From Ambrosia x helenae (lineage: Eukaryota; Streptophyta; Magnoliopsida; Asterales; Asteraceae): a stretch of 64,000 bases of DNA. Positions 23,432 through 34,965 of this stretch are shown one piece after another (position 1 is the stretch's first letter; each line of letters opens with the position of its first letter). The stretch is from positions 32,324,102 to 32,388,101 of the forward strand of contig CM061224.1 in NCBI GenBank assembly GCA_030844895.1, in the 5' to 3' direction. The notes under the pieces are model-generated. The model searched no databases and was not told the origin of the DNA. It worked only from the letters and a program-made list of their open reading frames with translations. A program made the position numbers and the translations under genes.

Positions 23432-24125
23432 TCTATACATATAATAAATCAAAGCCATTTTAATGACATGACACTCAAAAATGCATTCTCTTCCTTGAGT
23501 GTGTCATGTGTCATCCCATGTGACATTGAGATATTTTAAAAAAAAAATAATTTAAAAACAAAATTGAATTTTTCACCCTCATGTTTTCTCCCATAATTTT
23601 TAAACGTTAATATCTTTAATATACGAGAATTTTTTTTTTTTAAAAAAAATTACACCAAATTAACGAGCGTTTTATTATCTTTCCAACGAGTACCATAGTG
23701 CTATATAAAAAACGGAGAAATTTTTTTGTGGGGTTTTGTTCATACAGGAAAAAAAAACACAAAGTGTTCAGGTAAATCATTAATCATGTATAGACAAGTC
23801 ACTAATTATGTTTAAATAAGTAAATATGATTTTTTTTTCAACCAGAGCCGAATATGTTAATAAAGTTATACGTTGTTTTAAGTTAGGTATCAATATTAGT
23901 ATGTTAGAGTTGTACATTTGTTTAGTCTTTAGGATAGGTGTTAATATTAGAGTTACATTAAAGTTCTACATTCTTTTAGGTTAGGTGTTAGCATTGGAGT
24001 TGTACATTGTTAATTTGTTTTAGGTTAGATATTAATATTAGAGTTATACAACAGTCTATTTCATATATAAAATTGATGTATCATATTAAATTTCTCAACC
24101 CGGGACGCTCCCGGGGTATAATCTA

Positions 24126-24126
<1 letters not shown>
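23432..24126 (+). mobile_element. Helitron unit H1, non-autonomous
   Basis: Start TCTATACATA follows an A. The end carries a hairpin CCCGGGA-cgc-TCCCGGG (24099-24115) then CTAG with T as next base, the Helitron 3' signature. A subterminal inverted pair (ATGACACTC / GAGTGTGTCAT) lies near the 5' end. No coding. The 5' boundary is less certain than the 3' end. Confidence 0.6.

Positions 24127-24184
<58 letters not shown>
24127..24184. repeat. (TA)n microsatellite
   Basis: About 29 TA repeats directly follow the H1 terminus; they probably expanded from the TATA-rich tip of the next Helitron unit. Confidence 0.95.
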
Positions 24185-24189
<5 letters not shown>

Positions 24190-24850
24190 AAACGTATAAG
24201 CTGACGTGGCGTGCAATGAAGGCTTCAACCTCTCATTGAGAGTGCCACGTGGCATCATAATTGAAAGATTTTAGTGTTTTTGAACTATTTCCTTTTTTAA
24301 TTAAAAAAAAAGATAAAGATAAAACCCTAAATTAAATTAAGTTATTTTAGGAAAAAAAGAATTTAAAAATAAATTTAAAATTTTCTCTCTCATGTTTTCT
24401 CCCATAATTTTTAAACGTTTATATCTTTTATATACGGTATTTTTTAAAGAAAAAAATTGCACCAAATTAACGAGCGTTTTATTATCTTTCCAACGAGTAC
24501 CATAGTCCTATATAAAAAACGGAGAAAAAGCGACTATTTTTTGTGGGGTTTCGTTCATACAGGAAAAAACACACAAAGTGTTCATGTTATTCATTAATCA
24601 TGTTTTTTTTCTTTTAAACCAGGTACTTATCTACGATGTTGAAAATCAACCCAATCGCCATGTTATCATTGGAATTTTACTAGGTATACTTCATCAAGAG
24701 AAGTTAGGAGAAAAAATCGCGCAACACTGCAACACATGGTGTCACCTTATAACAAGGTTATTTTTTTTATTTATTTAATTACAAGAGTAATAATTATTAC
24801 TATTAGTATTAGTATTATTAGAATGGTTATATTTTTCAACCCCGGGACCG
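24185..24850 (+). mobile_element. Helitron unit H2, 3' tip missing
   Basis: It begins TATAAAAGAAAACG with GCTGACGTGGCG and a matching GCCACGTGG. It shares about 200 bp with H1 (CTCATGTTTTCTCCC, CCAACGAGTACCATAG), and stops within the terminal hairpin (TTTTCAACCCCGGGACCG) before any CTAG. The next unit starts abruptly there. Confidence 0.5.
24623..24664 (+). pseudogene. Possible captured MSI4/FVE-like WD40 exon scrap
   Basis: After a pyrimidine-rich AG, the frame reads VLIYDVENQPNRH, close to a WD40 blade of MSI4/FVE-type proteins. Only a dozen residues match, the following residues do not continue the family, and it lies within Helitron unit H2. Could be chance. Confidence 0.3.
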
Positions 24851-25237
24851 GAAAGAATTAATAGTTGCTGACGTGGCGTTCAATGGTGGCCTCAACCATC
24901 TCTTGATTATGCCACGTGACATAATGAGATGCAATGATTACAATTTCCAACTTAAGTGTTTGTTTAGTTGATTAGGTTAGGAATTATAAGAGTCATTAGA
25001 ATGTGAGAAATTAGAGAGATGTGATGAGTATTTTAATAGTTGCAGCTTACATAAGTGATTATGTAGATGATTACTGATTAGGTTTTAGATTAGGAAATAT
25101 GAGTTATTACTAATTAGAATACTACGAACATGCAATGATTGAGAGATTTTGTGGTTAGTTAACTTGAGCCATTTGCAATAGGTCATCACGTAAAATTAGA
25201 TTTTTCAACCCCGGGACCCTCCAGGGGTAATCAGCTA

Positions 25238-25238
<1 letters not shown>
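24851..25238 (+). mobile_element. Helitron unit H3
   Basis: It begins within the subterminal block (GTTGCTGACGTGGCG) without a TC tip and ends with a CCCCGG / CCAGGGG hairpin (25209-25227) and CTAG at 25235-25238 followed by T. Non-coding. Confidence 0.55.
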
Positions 25239-25277
<39 letters not shown>

Positions 25278-25906
25278 ATTGAACATTGCTGACGTGGCGT
25301 GCAATGGTGCCTTCAACCTCTCCATGAAACTGCCACGTGACATGAAAGATTTTTGTGTTTTTGAATTATTTCTTTTTTTTAAATAAAAAAAAAGATAAAA
25401 AGATAAACATAAAACCCTAAATATATCTCTATATCTCAATTATATCTCAATTCTCAATTTTAGTTACAATATTCTCTCTCTCTCTCTCTCTCTCATGTTC
25501 TTTTGCTCTCTTACGAACCAACAACAATCGATCATGAACGATTCTAAATCAACGGCCCTTATTACTCGTGATTTGCTTGGAGGTGGTCTTGATTCCTCAA
25601 AGGAATTGTTACAGTCATGGTTGCAAAAGTCGCTAGGCGCTCCCTAGTCGGAGTCGGGAGTACTCGGGGAGTTCTCGGCCTAGTCGGAGAGTACTCGGCC
25701 TAGGCGTAGGGTATTCGGTCCTCGGTTACCTACCTTGTAGCGATTACTCGGGGAGTACTCGGCCTTCGAGACCTTGTTTTACAACAGAGGTTACAGTCTA
25801 ATTGAAGGTATGTAAACCGCATACTAATTTTTTTTTTCTCTGTCTCTCTTGCGCCGCATTTGTTTTTTTTCTTCTCTAACCGGTGTCGATTTTCATTTGT
25901 CGTATA
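25239..25906 (+). mobile_element. Helitron unit H4 with a captured gene start
   Basis: A (TG/TA)n tip is followed by TATAAAAGAATTGAAC and the GACGTGGCG ... GCCACGTG pair. Then a CT repeat and an ATG at 25534 opening MNDSKSTALITRDLLGGGL, which looks like a host-gene start of unknown family. A small element (25617-25790) splits this frame. No own 3' hairpin is seen before 25906, so the unit is truncated. Confidence 0.4.
25617..25790. mobile_element. Small 174-bp element in the captured frame
   Basis: The direct repeat TTACAGTC flanks it (25609-25616, 25791-25798). Termini TGGTTGCAAAAG and TTTTACAACAG are imperfect inverses. The interior repeats ACTCGGGGAGT and CTCGGCCTA. An 8-bp target repeat fits a hAT-derived MITE. 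Confidence 0.6.
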
Positions 25907-26030
25907 CTAGATATTTGCCCGCGTGTACACGCGGTTCACCAACGTACATCTATTTGGAGAATTATAACGTATAAGAAAAATACAGTAGAAATATTGTATT
26001 AAAGTATAAAACAACGAATACAAATTTTAT

Positions 26031-26374
26031 TCAAATATCACTAAATATTTCTTTATACACCACATTTCTGGTTTTAGTTTTCACATTCCCATCACCATCA
26101 AGTATAAGTAATTTCACTTCTGCCCTGCTTTTAACTCTTGATAATGCGACATAAAGTTGGCCATGTGAGAATACAGGTTCTCTTAAATACAATCCAACCT
26201 TAGATAAAGACTGTCCTTGGCTTTTATTGACGGTCATTGCGAAACATATGCTTATTGGAAATTGACGCCTTTGGAACTTTACTGGAATCTTGATATCAGA
26301 TGGTATCATATTTATTCTAGGAATAAGAGTTTTGATACAAATGTTTCCACCAGATCAAATTGAAGAAATTAGGC

Positions 26375-26375
<1 letters not shown>
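26031..26375 (-). pseudogene. Helitron helicase, C-terminal fragment
   Basis: On the minus strand: LIPRINMIPSDIKIPVKFQRR, FAMTVNKSQGQSLSKVGLYL and FSHGQLYVALSRVKSRAE, ending with a stop at 26031-26033. These are the last helicase motifs (V and VI) of the PIF1-like domain of plant RepHel. The upstream part is missing at the MULE-like insertion, so only about 100 of more than 1000 residues remain. The stop lies about 105 bp from the Helitron 3' hairpin, the expected position. Confidence 0.9.
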
Positions 26376-26418
<43 letters not shown>

Positions 26419-26421
<3 letters not shown>

Positions 26422-27620
26422 ATTGAGATCAATTAGGAACCACCACCATAGTTAGGAACTTAGGAACCAATCTTAGCCCTCCATATTTGATTTTGATCTA
26501 AAGGGTATAAGTGTAATTAGGCATCTAAATTAATTATCTTTTCAACCTTGATTTCGATCCGGCAATTAAGCTTTTCAACTTTTGTATATAATTAAATCGA
26601 TTATTAAATACAACGTCTTTGCAAGTGATCCATTTCACAATTGCTTTTCGGTATTTGTGTTTTACTAGAATTCTTACTATTATATATTTTGTTTTATTTT
26701 TTGGTATAGTATTCATAATCATAATTTTGCTTCATCAGATTATTATTTTTTTTCGATTGTTGTTTACTACCACTAACCGTTTATTGGGATAATCACTCAT
26801 GGTTGATGGGTTACAGAAAGATCACGAGTTCGAAAGTGTTTTGGGTTACATTAGTGAAGAGATCGTTGATGATGTTACTGGATAAGGAAGGCGACGACGG
26901 CGGCGGTATTAGGGTTCCGACTGATTTGAAGCTGTGGATGTGATAAAGGGTTAAGAAACCGAGTCAACTCAGTTGACTCGGTTAACATAGGTCAAGAACG
27001 AGTCAGAACCAGGTTCCATATACATACAATCATGTTGTTACTGGTATGTGTTGATGATGATGGTGTAATCAACAAAAAAAACTGATATACACCAATGTAT
27101 ATTTGTGTTGGTGATGATGATGAATGAAAAAACGAATATACACCAATGTATATCTGTGTTGATGATGTTGAATGAAAGAAAACAACTGATATACATCAAT
27201 GTATAACTGATGTACACCATTGTATATATGTGTTGATGATGATGATGAATGAAAAAAAAACTGATATACACCAATGTACACTTCAACTTACAACAGCTAT
27301 ATAACTAAATAAAAATTTAGTTATATTTTTTGTAGCAATGATTGGACTATACACTGATGTATAATTGTTGGAATATGAATATACACTGACGTATAGTTGT
27401 TTAATGTTATCGTACAGTATAATGTTTTTAGTTGTGGTTTTTGTCAGTTGCAATGTATACTAAATAACCTATTAATACTCACATACCAAAAGACAATATT
27501 ACCCCTTGATTTAATTAAAAAGTTAATTAATGTTTAACCTATTTACCATCATGCCATTGAAAATGGATGGATGAGATTGGTTCCTAAAGTTCCTAACTAA
27601 GGGTTGGTTCTCAATTGAAC

Positions 27621-27628
<8 letters not shown>
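26419..27628. mobile_element. MULE-like TIR element in a (TA)n target, 1.2 kb
   Basis: Long imperfect inverted termini: left AGGATTGAGATCAATTAGG ... GTTAGGAACTTAGGAACC, right (inverted) AGGGTAGGGTTCAATTGAG ... GTTAGGAACTTTAGGAACC, about 65 bp each. (TA)n tracts flank both sides (26377-26418, 27629-27672). Non-coding; internal minisatellite. Long TIRs fit non-autonomous Mutator-like elements; a defined target repeat cannot be read within the TA runs. Confidence 0.65.
27044..27290. repeat. Minisatellite of TATACACCAATGTATA units
   Basis: About three units of roughly 70-80 bp repeat the order GATATACACCAATGTATAT, GTGTTGATGATGATG, AATGAAAAAA. The TATACA..TGTATA core is a short palindrome, and variants recur at about 27345-27395 outside the array. 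Open frames across it are repeat artefacts. Confidence 0.8.
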
Positions 27629-27676
<48 letters not shown>

Positions 27677-27965
27677 CAAAAAAAATTGTTTCTTTTACCA
27701 AGTAAACGATTTAATCGAAACTATCCCCGTATGGTCTAGAGATTAAATATTAATGAAATAACAAACTAAATAAAGTCTAACGATATAAAAATGATTAAAT
27801 GTGAAGATAAATATGATGGAATAAAAATATAAAAGATGAAAATGTGGCTTGAAGTGGTAGTTGCTATGCATGCTTCTTGATGTCATGCAGACTGAATCAT
27901 ATTACGGAAGAAGTCTTGCCACACAATCAGAGAGGCTAAAAACGCTACTTGCCAACATTAGTTCA
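27629..27965. other. (TA)n tract and AT-rich spacer
   Basis: (TA)n to 27672, then AT-rich sequence with no coding or terminal motif recognised before the RACK1 fragment. Confidence 0.6.
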
Positions 27966-28148
27966 AGTAGTCGAGCCATCAAGGGCCATTTCAGACTGTC
28001 GCTTAAAATCAACCTTGAGATCAGCAACAATGTTCCTGCTCTCCAAATGCCATATCTTCATACTGCTTTCAGAAGCATCACAAAACCAGTACCTGTTGGG
28101 ACAAAAACAAAGTGCATGAATACTACTCCTAGACTCTAGCGAGTACAT
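27963..28148 (-). pseudogene. RACK1 (WD40) C-terminal fragment
   Basis: The minus frame reads SIHALCFCPNRYWFCDASE, SMKIWHLESRNIVADLKVDF, the last WD40 blade of plant RACK1, a ribosome-associated scaffold. Substitutions (CFCP, WFCD) and a stop before the final RACK1 residues mark it as debris. Only about 50 residues align. It lies in the putative Helitron, so it is probably a captured exon. Confidence 0.75.
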
Positions 28149-30077
28149 CCTCTTCCCTCACACACACTAATCAACAACGACAGTTTACACCAAATGGGCA
28201 GAATTCATCTTGGATTGCAAATTAGCAACATACATGGGTGCCACTTTCAATAATTACCTGCCAATAAGACCAAAATTATCAGGTGTATGTAAAATTTGCA
28301 TCTTGACCAAAATAAAGAAAACAAAAGATCATTTTATGTCATATCCTAGAAGAAAAGGAAAAGATCTTTTTGTTTTCATCCTAAGCTTCGACGTTAAAAA
28401 AAACAACTTGATGCGGCACCAAGCTCCAACCAAGTTATTAATTAGGCAAAATGAATAAGACCATTTGACTCGAAACAGGTGAAGAAAACAAAATGTTTGT
28501 TAATCAAGTTCTCAACCTAACATCAAGCCCCCAAGGTTAGGTCGCAAGCCTCAAACGTAATACCGAAAAGGGGACAAAAAAGAGCCTAAATTTGATTATT
28601 AGCAGTCCAATTGCTACTGTTATGAGCTCACCAGAAGGGTAACAGTCACCCCACAATGGGACTTGAAGGCCATCACCATCGTCGGGCGGAACTCTTCATC
28701 TTCTCCCGATCACGACACAACTTTCTAATTTGTCTATCAGAAAAAAGGTCGTATGGTAGATATATGCTGTTACGGTGGCAACCGGCGCGCGCCTCCTAAC
28801 AGGAACTCAGGAAGTGGAAAGGGGAGGTGGTGGAAGGGAAGCTACGCCGATAATGACGCCACAACTGTATCGGTTACCTCACGAATCAATACAAACAATT
28901 AAAACCACAAAAACGTTTAAAAGCATAATCAAACCTCACTAATCGTAGCCAAATGCCTTGTTTCCTCTTCAATTCGACCTAAATGAGCCTGAGTCATTTC
29001 GCTAACTTCTATTTCTACTCAGTTTCCTGCTTTTTCTCTTTGGTGAATTAGATCATGAGACATTTGAATTCCTGAACATAACAAACGGAGAAAGAAAGCA
29101 ATGTGTGGACTAACTAAAATGGCAGTGGTATGGTAAATGGTCTTATATGAACAAAGACAGTAACAACGCAATTACAGACATTTACGCAACGTATGCGACA
29201 TCCCTAAACAGAGAATGACAATTTTAGGCTCAGACAATGATAGGCATGCCGAATGGTTGCGCTGAAGTAACGTCGTGTCGCCGTCACATTCGGCACACAC
29301 AAAGCGTATAATGTCATCACAGCCAACAATTCACAACAAAACGCCCTGCCATCACACCTAAAATGCAGAACAAAGTTCTGCATATGAATTCGCTGACTTT
29401 AGCAAAACAAAATGGATCGATACTGAAGCATAGAGTTGGACATACCTCCTAGAAAATTTGCAGAACTTTCGTAAATGATACTTTTTTATATGCTTACCCA
29501 AACTGTAATAACTAAAATGTTTGTAGGAGGCAAAAATTAGCTTTACTTATTACTTCACATTCTTGATCCAAAATGAGATTACCCAAAGGTTTGTACGCAA
29601 CAGCAGCAATAACAAATCTGTAACTAACCTAATGATACTATAGAATTAAAAATATTTAAATATAAAGGTTGCAGCATTACCATCCAACTTGCTTTACATC
29701 TTTAAGCTATTTTGTCATAAACCCCCTTGATATAAGCTTGTTCCTCCATCTTTTATATATGTCGCCGGCATCAATCCTTCACATATCGTGTCTAAAATTG
29801 GTTCTACAATTGACGCAAAAATCCGGACCTATGTTATTAAATATACGGAAAATGTTTATTGATGTGTAATTGTTGCTAAACATTCATAAAGCTTGAATAT
29901 AAGCATGTTGATGTATTATTCACATATATATGTAGCTACTGCAAGCACTGCTTAAAACAAATAACCAAAATTAGATACCCAAACTTACATTTATATCACC
30001 CTACAACATATTTCAAATATGCCACTAACAAAACAAAAGGTTAATTATATAGTTGGAATCTTTTCAAACTGATTTGT
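28149..30077. other. No recognised gene; AT-rich, probably Helitron-internal
   Basis: No frame shows a recognisable family. Sequence quality (mixed GC, occasional AG/GT pairs) would fit intron or UTR pieces captured with RACK1. It ends with the target copy TTTGT (30073-30077) of the gypsy insertion. Confidence 0.4.
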
Positions 30078-33000
30078 TGTAACAACCGGCAAAATTAAGG
30101 TAATCCCGTACTAATTAACTAAACGCAATTAACGTAATTAACCGTAATTATGTGCTGATTATTTAATTGAGGCCTTAGAAAGATAGAAGTTCCCAAATAA
30201 TGCATAGGAATGCATAAGTTTAATAGCAAGCGTGATAGGATCATGCGCAGGCAAAACTATCCGGTATGGACACTGGCGATTACCCGGTAAAACTTAAATA
30301 AGCGAAACGAACTCCGGACACCCGGAATATAAAATAAATAATATTTTCACAAGATATAATGAGTTTTGGAAACCCAAAGCCATACGTGAAAGCTTATTGT
30401 ACAAATCTCCCGGTAACGAATAAAGTGCGCGTACCGCACCCGATACGCGCGTAGCACGAAATTTCACCCGGCAAAAGCCGAAATAAATTATCAGTAATTT
30501 AACTGGGCGAAATTTAATGAATATTAACGGTATTTTAATATTTAAGTAACCCACGGTTAAAACCCAAGAAATACCCGGGCGGTACCCGAAAGAAATTAAC
30601 TTAAACATATTATGGAGCAATATTTAGCAAAGTGGACCCCACCAACCACCCTATAGGGGCCGGCCAAGGGCCCACACAAGTAAAGATTACTTGAGTTTTC
30701 TTGTAAAAACCCATAATATTATTGCTAATGATTAGAATGCATGTAAAGTTATTGGGTAGAAGATTAACCAACACACCTCTCCCTCTCTCTCTAAAAACTC
30801 GGCCCAAGCACCCTCTAATAATATCCCCAAGATTTTTTTTATATATCTTCCATAATCTTCTAAAATCCTACACTAAGATCTCTACCCAATCCTAGCAAGA
30901 TACATATGATCTTTGGAAGATTGAGAAAGATAATATAACCACTTGAAGAACACTTGAAGAAATCACAAAAATTCTTCTCCTTCTTCCTCTTGTTGGCCGT
31001 GAGTTTGCACCTCCCCACCAACATCTCTCTTTCAATTTTTATACCTCTAAATCATCTCTAAATCATCATTATTCAAAACCCCTTTTGTGTGTTCAAGAGT
31101 TTGGAGCATAACCCACTTGGAAGAACACATTAAACCTCACCCAAATCCAAGATCTTTGTCTTCCCTAGCCTTGAGCTAGTAGTAAGTCTTACATTGTTTT
31201 ATTACTTGAATGTTCATGTTTTGTGCTATGAAAGCAAGTTGTACATTAATGGGTAATAAAATGGATTTTATAAAGATAATGGGTTTTGTTAGAATAAAAA
31301 TGAAGAATAATAATAACATTGATGAATCTTGGATTTATATTAATAAATGTAATGTTTGAAGAAATGATGATGAAATGCACATACACTTGAGAAAAATGAT
31401 GATTTGGGTATAATTAATGAGAAGGACTTGAATGAGATGAAGATGATTTTAATCATCATAGAATGATATATTAAGGTCAAAAAGATATTAAAATGGGTTA
31501 GAAAGTCATAGGTGAAAAAGTTCCATCTTCAAAGTCCACTCACTTGGATGAGTGAAAAATGGGTATTTTGGATGAAAATATGGAATAAACATGTTAATGA
31601 CATCTAGGATGGATTAGAAGATCATTAAAAGTAAAAAGAAGTAAAAACAACTAAGCATTAAGAAAATGGTTCTTCAAAGTCCACTAAAGTGGAAGAAAAA
31701 TATTAACTTTGAAAGTTAGGGTGAAAAATGCAACAAGTATAAGTTAAAGGACTAATATGGCAACTTTGGATGTTGAGGGACTACAATAAATATTTTGGAA
31801 ACTATTAGTCCAAAAACACAATAATGGAAAGTTTGGTGTCAAAAGTGTAAGTAATAATTTTACAAGGTTGATTTGGTAAATACTAGTAACATACTTGGGC
31901 ATTTTGTGTAAAAAGTATATTTTTATAAAATGGACGTTTTATAAAAATAAATGGAGTAACGCAAGTATTTTATAAAATAAGATTTTATAAAGACTTGGGA
32001 AGACTTGTACAAAAATAGGATACTTTTATATAAATGGGAATATAAAAGTATCGGAAACATTTTTGGGTAACAAGTTGGACAAGTTGGGCTAAAACGTACA
32101 AAGTATATTTTTCCAAGAAATAAACGTTCGGAATCGGAAGTAGGAACAATATTTCCATGAGGACGCGCAATGGAAATAAATATGAAAAACGCTAACTAAC
32201 GAACTTAGTCACACGAACCAACATAAACGGACATATAAGAAAAATGCCATTACAACAAGATAAAAATATATATATATATATATATTTTAAGGAAATAAAA
32301 TATATATAACAAGGGTGAAACGTGCGAAACACTTTCCTAAGTGTAGAAAGAATATTCGTGGGAAAGGAAAAACACAACGTAACAAATTAAAAACGCTAAA
32401 CGACACATGAACTTAACACCATAGGTGTAGTGACTTATGCGCCTAGAACCTTTGTAGGTGCGGGATCACAAGCTTTACTATTTTCTTCTTTGAGCCGAGC
32501 ACAGTTACAGGTGAGTCTCACGGCCCCATTTCTAAACTATTTAACGTTTTTACGGGGGAAAGATATGTTGGGATTGTATGACGGGTTGGATACTTGAGTA
32601 AAGATCGCCACTCGGGGTTGAGACCTCCCCACTATAATCATTAATTCAGGAAAGAGAAACCAAAGGAATATTTGGATAGTACTATTGGTGCCTGACAAGG
32701 CCCACCCCTAATCGATAGCGTCGATTATGCATCGGCATATGCCTGGGGTGCACGTATTCTGAAATCAAGTCGTAGAAATACCGAGTAACGACTTGGGGCG
32801 GGGGCATTATTAATTGTCTTGGTTTGGTTATAGGCTCAAGTAAATTGTAGGACTTTGCAACTCCTATAAATGTCATAACAAGGATATTCCCACTTGATAA
32901 AGTTTTATTAAATCAAAACCTGTGAACTCACCAATATTTATATATTGACGATTTTCAAACATATCTTTCAGGTAATTGAATGATGAAGATTAGCATGGCG

Positions 33001-33264
33001 AGCAGGGTCGGGTGTATCTCCAAGTTGGGCGTTGGGAATGTCGTAAAGGGGTCTCATCTCTTTATTCCATGGATTTAGGGATAAAGGGAGGAGCCTCCTT
33101 ATAAATTTCAAAAACAATTTATAATTATGTATGGATAATTTGACATGATTATTGGCGTCGAATAAATGCCCGTTTGTTTAATTACTATTGTGGTTTGCAT
33201 TAATTTTGGCTTAATACTTTTGAACCGTCGCGCCACGTGTTTCCGCCATAGGCGTGGTGTGACA
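30078..33264 (+). repeat. 5' LTR of T3
   Basis: It is 3187 bp. Hairpins with long perfect stems lie at 31918-31949 (13 bp, loop TGGACG), 32019-32052 (13 bp, loop AAATGGGA) and 32150-32178 (9 bp). It lacks the 548-bp hairpin block of the 3' LTR; the junction is at about 32417. Confidence 0.95.
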
Positions 33265-33269
33265 GAAAG

Positions 33270-33282
33270 TGGTATCAGAGCC
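33270..33282 (+). other. Primer binding site, initiator tRNA-Met (T3)
   Basis: TGGTATCAGAGCC begins five bases after the 5' LTR. Confidence 0.9.
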
Positions 33283-33536
33283 AAGGTTATAGCGAATTAG
33301 CATTTTTAAAATCTAAACTATAACCGGATTTGGTTCAAAAGCTTTCAAAATAAATGCAAAACGCAATAAACTAAATTTTTCCAACGACCATTTGGGTATA
33401 TGGAGATTCCGACCAAGCTAGCCATGGTAAGTATACGTATTATTTTTGTGTTAGAAGGTTAGGAAGAGTACCTTAGATATATGCCTTAACTACCTAACGA
33501 ATAATACTTAAATATTAGTACGGTTCTTTTGCCAGG

Positions 33537-34965
33537 ATGTCAGACGCAGGGAGCGTAGCACCGAGCTACGACAGTAGCCTTCAGATCATCCCAGCACCGC
33601 CAGCAGAGCCGATCGAGGTGGTGATACTCGATCCCGAGGATGACGAGATGGAGGTTGATGCCGCCATGGAGGGCGCCGACGGAGATAGCTCCGACGAGAC
33701 AGACCCGAGCGAGGACCCAGCGTGGGCCCCCGCTGGAGGCGACATGGCCGACCTACCGATGGCCGAGGCTGACTTGCCCCTAGTGCCATTCCAGGCAGCA
33801 CCACTGCCAGCACTTCCCATCCGAGCCATCAGGGACTTCCCTGTAGGCTGTGCAGGTCCTTCGAGGCCTATCCCTACACAGTCGGAGACTGTTGAGTCTC
33901 CATACGACCGACGCGCACCTGTCGATCGTGAGCCCTTACCCACCCCACTCATCCCCGTTCCCTCAGGCATGAGGCTCGTGCCTGTCTGCCGAGGACACAA
34001 CGGGTGGATTTCAGATGACTCCGATGATGAGTCGACTGCATCGGTAGAGCACATCGATGTGCCGATCCCACCAGCAGACCAGGAGGAGCACGTCGCTCCG
34101 ATGATAGGGCATGCCACCACTACCCCAGCCACCCTACCCGCCATGCCCGAGCCCGTACCACAGGATGGGCCAGCTTCTACTGGGCACATCCTTGAGGGCA
34201 GCTCAGCCCGTAGTTCTGAGCTGCACCGAGCAGGTTTGGCAGCTCACGCCACTGCTAGCCCTCCCACCCCAACCACTATGATATCCGCTCCAGAGTGGGT
34301 CGCTGTCACCCAGCCCCTCATGGTCCCACTCGCCGAGCTTATAGTCCCCTCACCCATATCCATGACACTACCCATCACCACTTTTCCCACACTACCACCC
34401 CTACCCGAGATGCTCCCTACACCACCACCTGCACCATTTCACCATGGATGCAGGAGCCCCATTTCTGATACCCCCATTTGCACCATATGCTCTAGGTGCG
34501 GGAGACCCGTACCAGGTACCACCCTACTACCTCACCGGACTACCGGGCTTTGCCCCACCCTTCACACCCCTACCCATACCTGATATCGTCGGCCCGTCCC
34601 AGCCGACGTATACTGACATCCCCGGGCCGTCGCAGCCCCACGGGATGGCCCCACTGTCAGGACCCGCATGGTCCACGGTGATCTCACTGGAGAGAGATTT
34701 CCAGACCCTCACCGACACGGTGCAGCGCACCGTGAGTCAGATGGAGCAGCAGGCCCAGCTCATGTGGGCCAGGATCATTGATGCCAGGGATGCACTGGCA
34801 CATTATGCTGAGGAGTTGCTGAGCATGGACGCTCATTGTGGTATTACGGGCGACGCACACTTTGCGCATCGCCAATTCTTGTACGATCGCATTATGGCGA
34901 TCAGTATGACCATTAGCATGTGCGCACCCCAGTATCAGTACCCGCCGCCGCCGCCACCACAGTAG
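33537..34965 (+). CDS. Additional ORF ahead of gag in T3 (acidic, Pro-rich, coiled-coil end)
   Basis: From ATG 33537 the frame runs about 300 codons of acidic, proline-rich, low-complexity protein (DPEDDEMEVD, ISDDSDDEST). Near 34440 the sensible reading moves to another frame, opening at ATG 34444 in a good context (CACCATGG) and ending with TAG at 34963-34965. That second part is Pro/Gly/Tyr-rich (VPPYYLTGLPGF) and then helical, with heptad-like spacing (LERDFQTLTDTVQRTV, QAQLMWARIIDARDAL), ending in Pro repeats. No known gag, pol, env or chaperone motif is seen and there is no membrane segment. The stretch is far more GC-rich than its surroundings. It may be one ORF with a recent frameshift or two overlapping ORFs. 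Function unknown. Confidence 0.6.

Noticed and set aside
24061..25439. Open frames with long Ile/Tyr runs
   Set aside because: Translations of (TA)n microsatellites.
30294..30807. Minus-strand frames in T3 LTR, repeated at 40226-40739
   Set aside because: Both copies are LTR sequence; no recognisable domain.
33581..34189. 202-codon minus-strand frame opposite the T3 extra ORF
   Set aside because: GC-rich shadow of the plus-strand frame; low-complexity composition with no motif.
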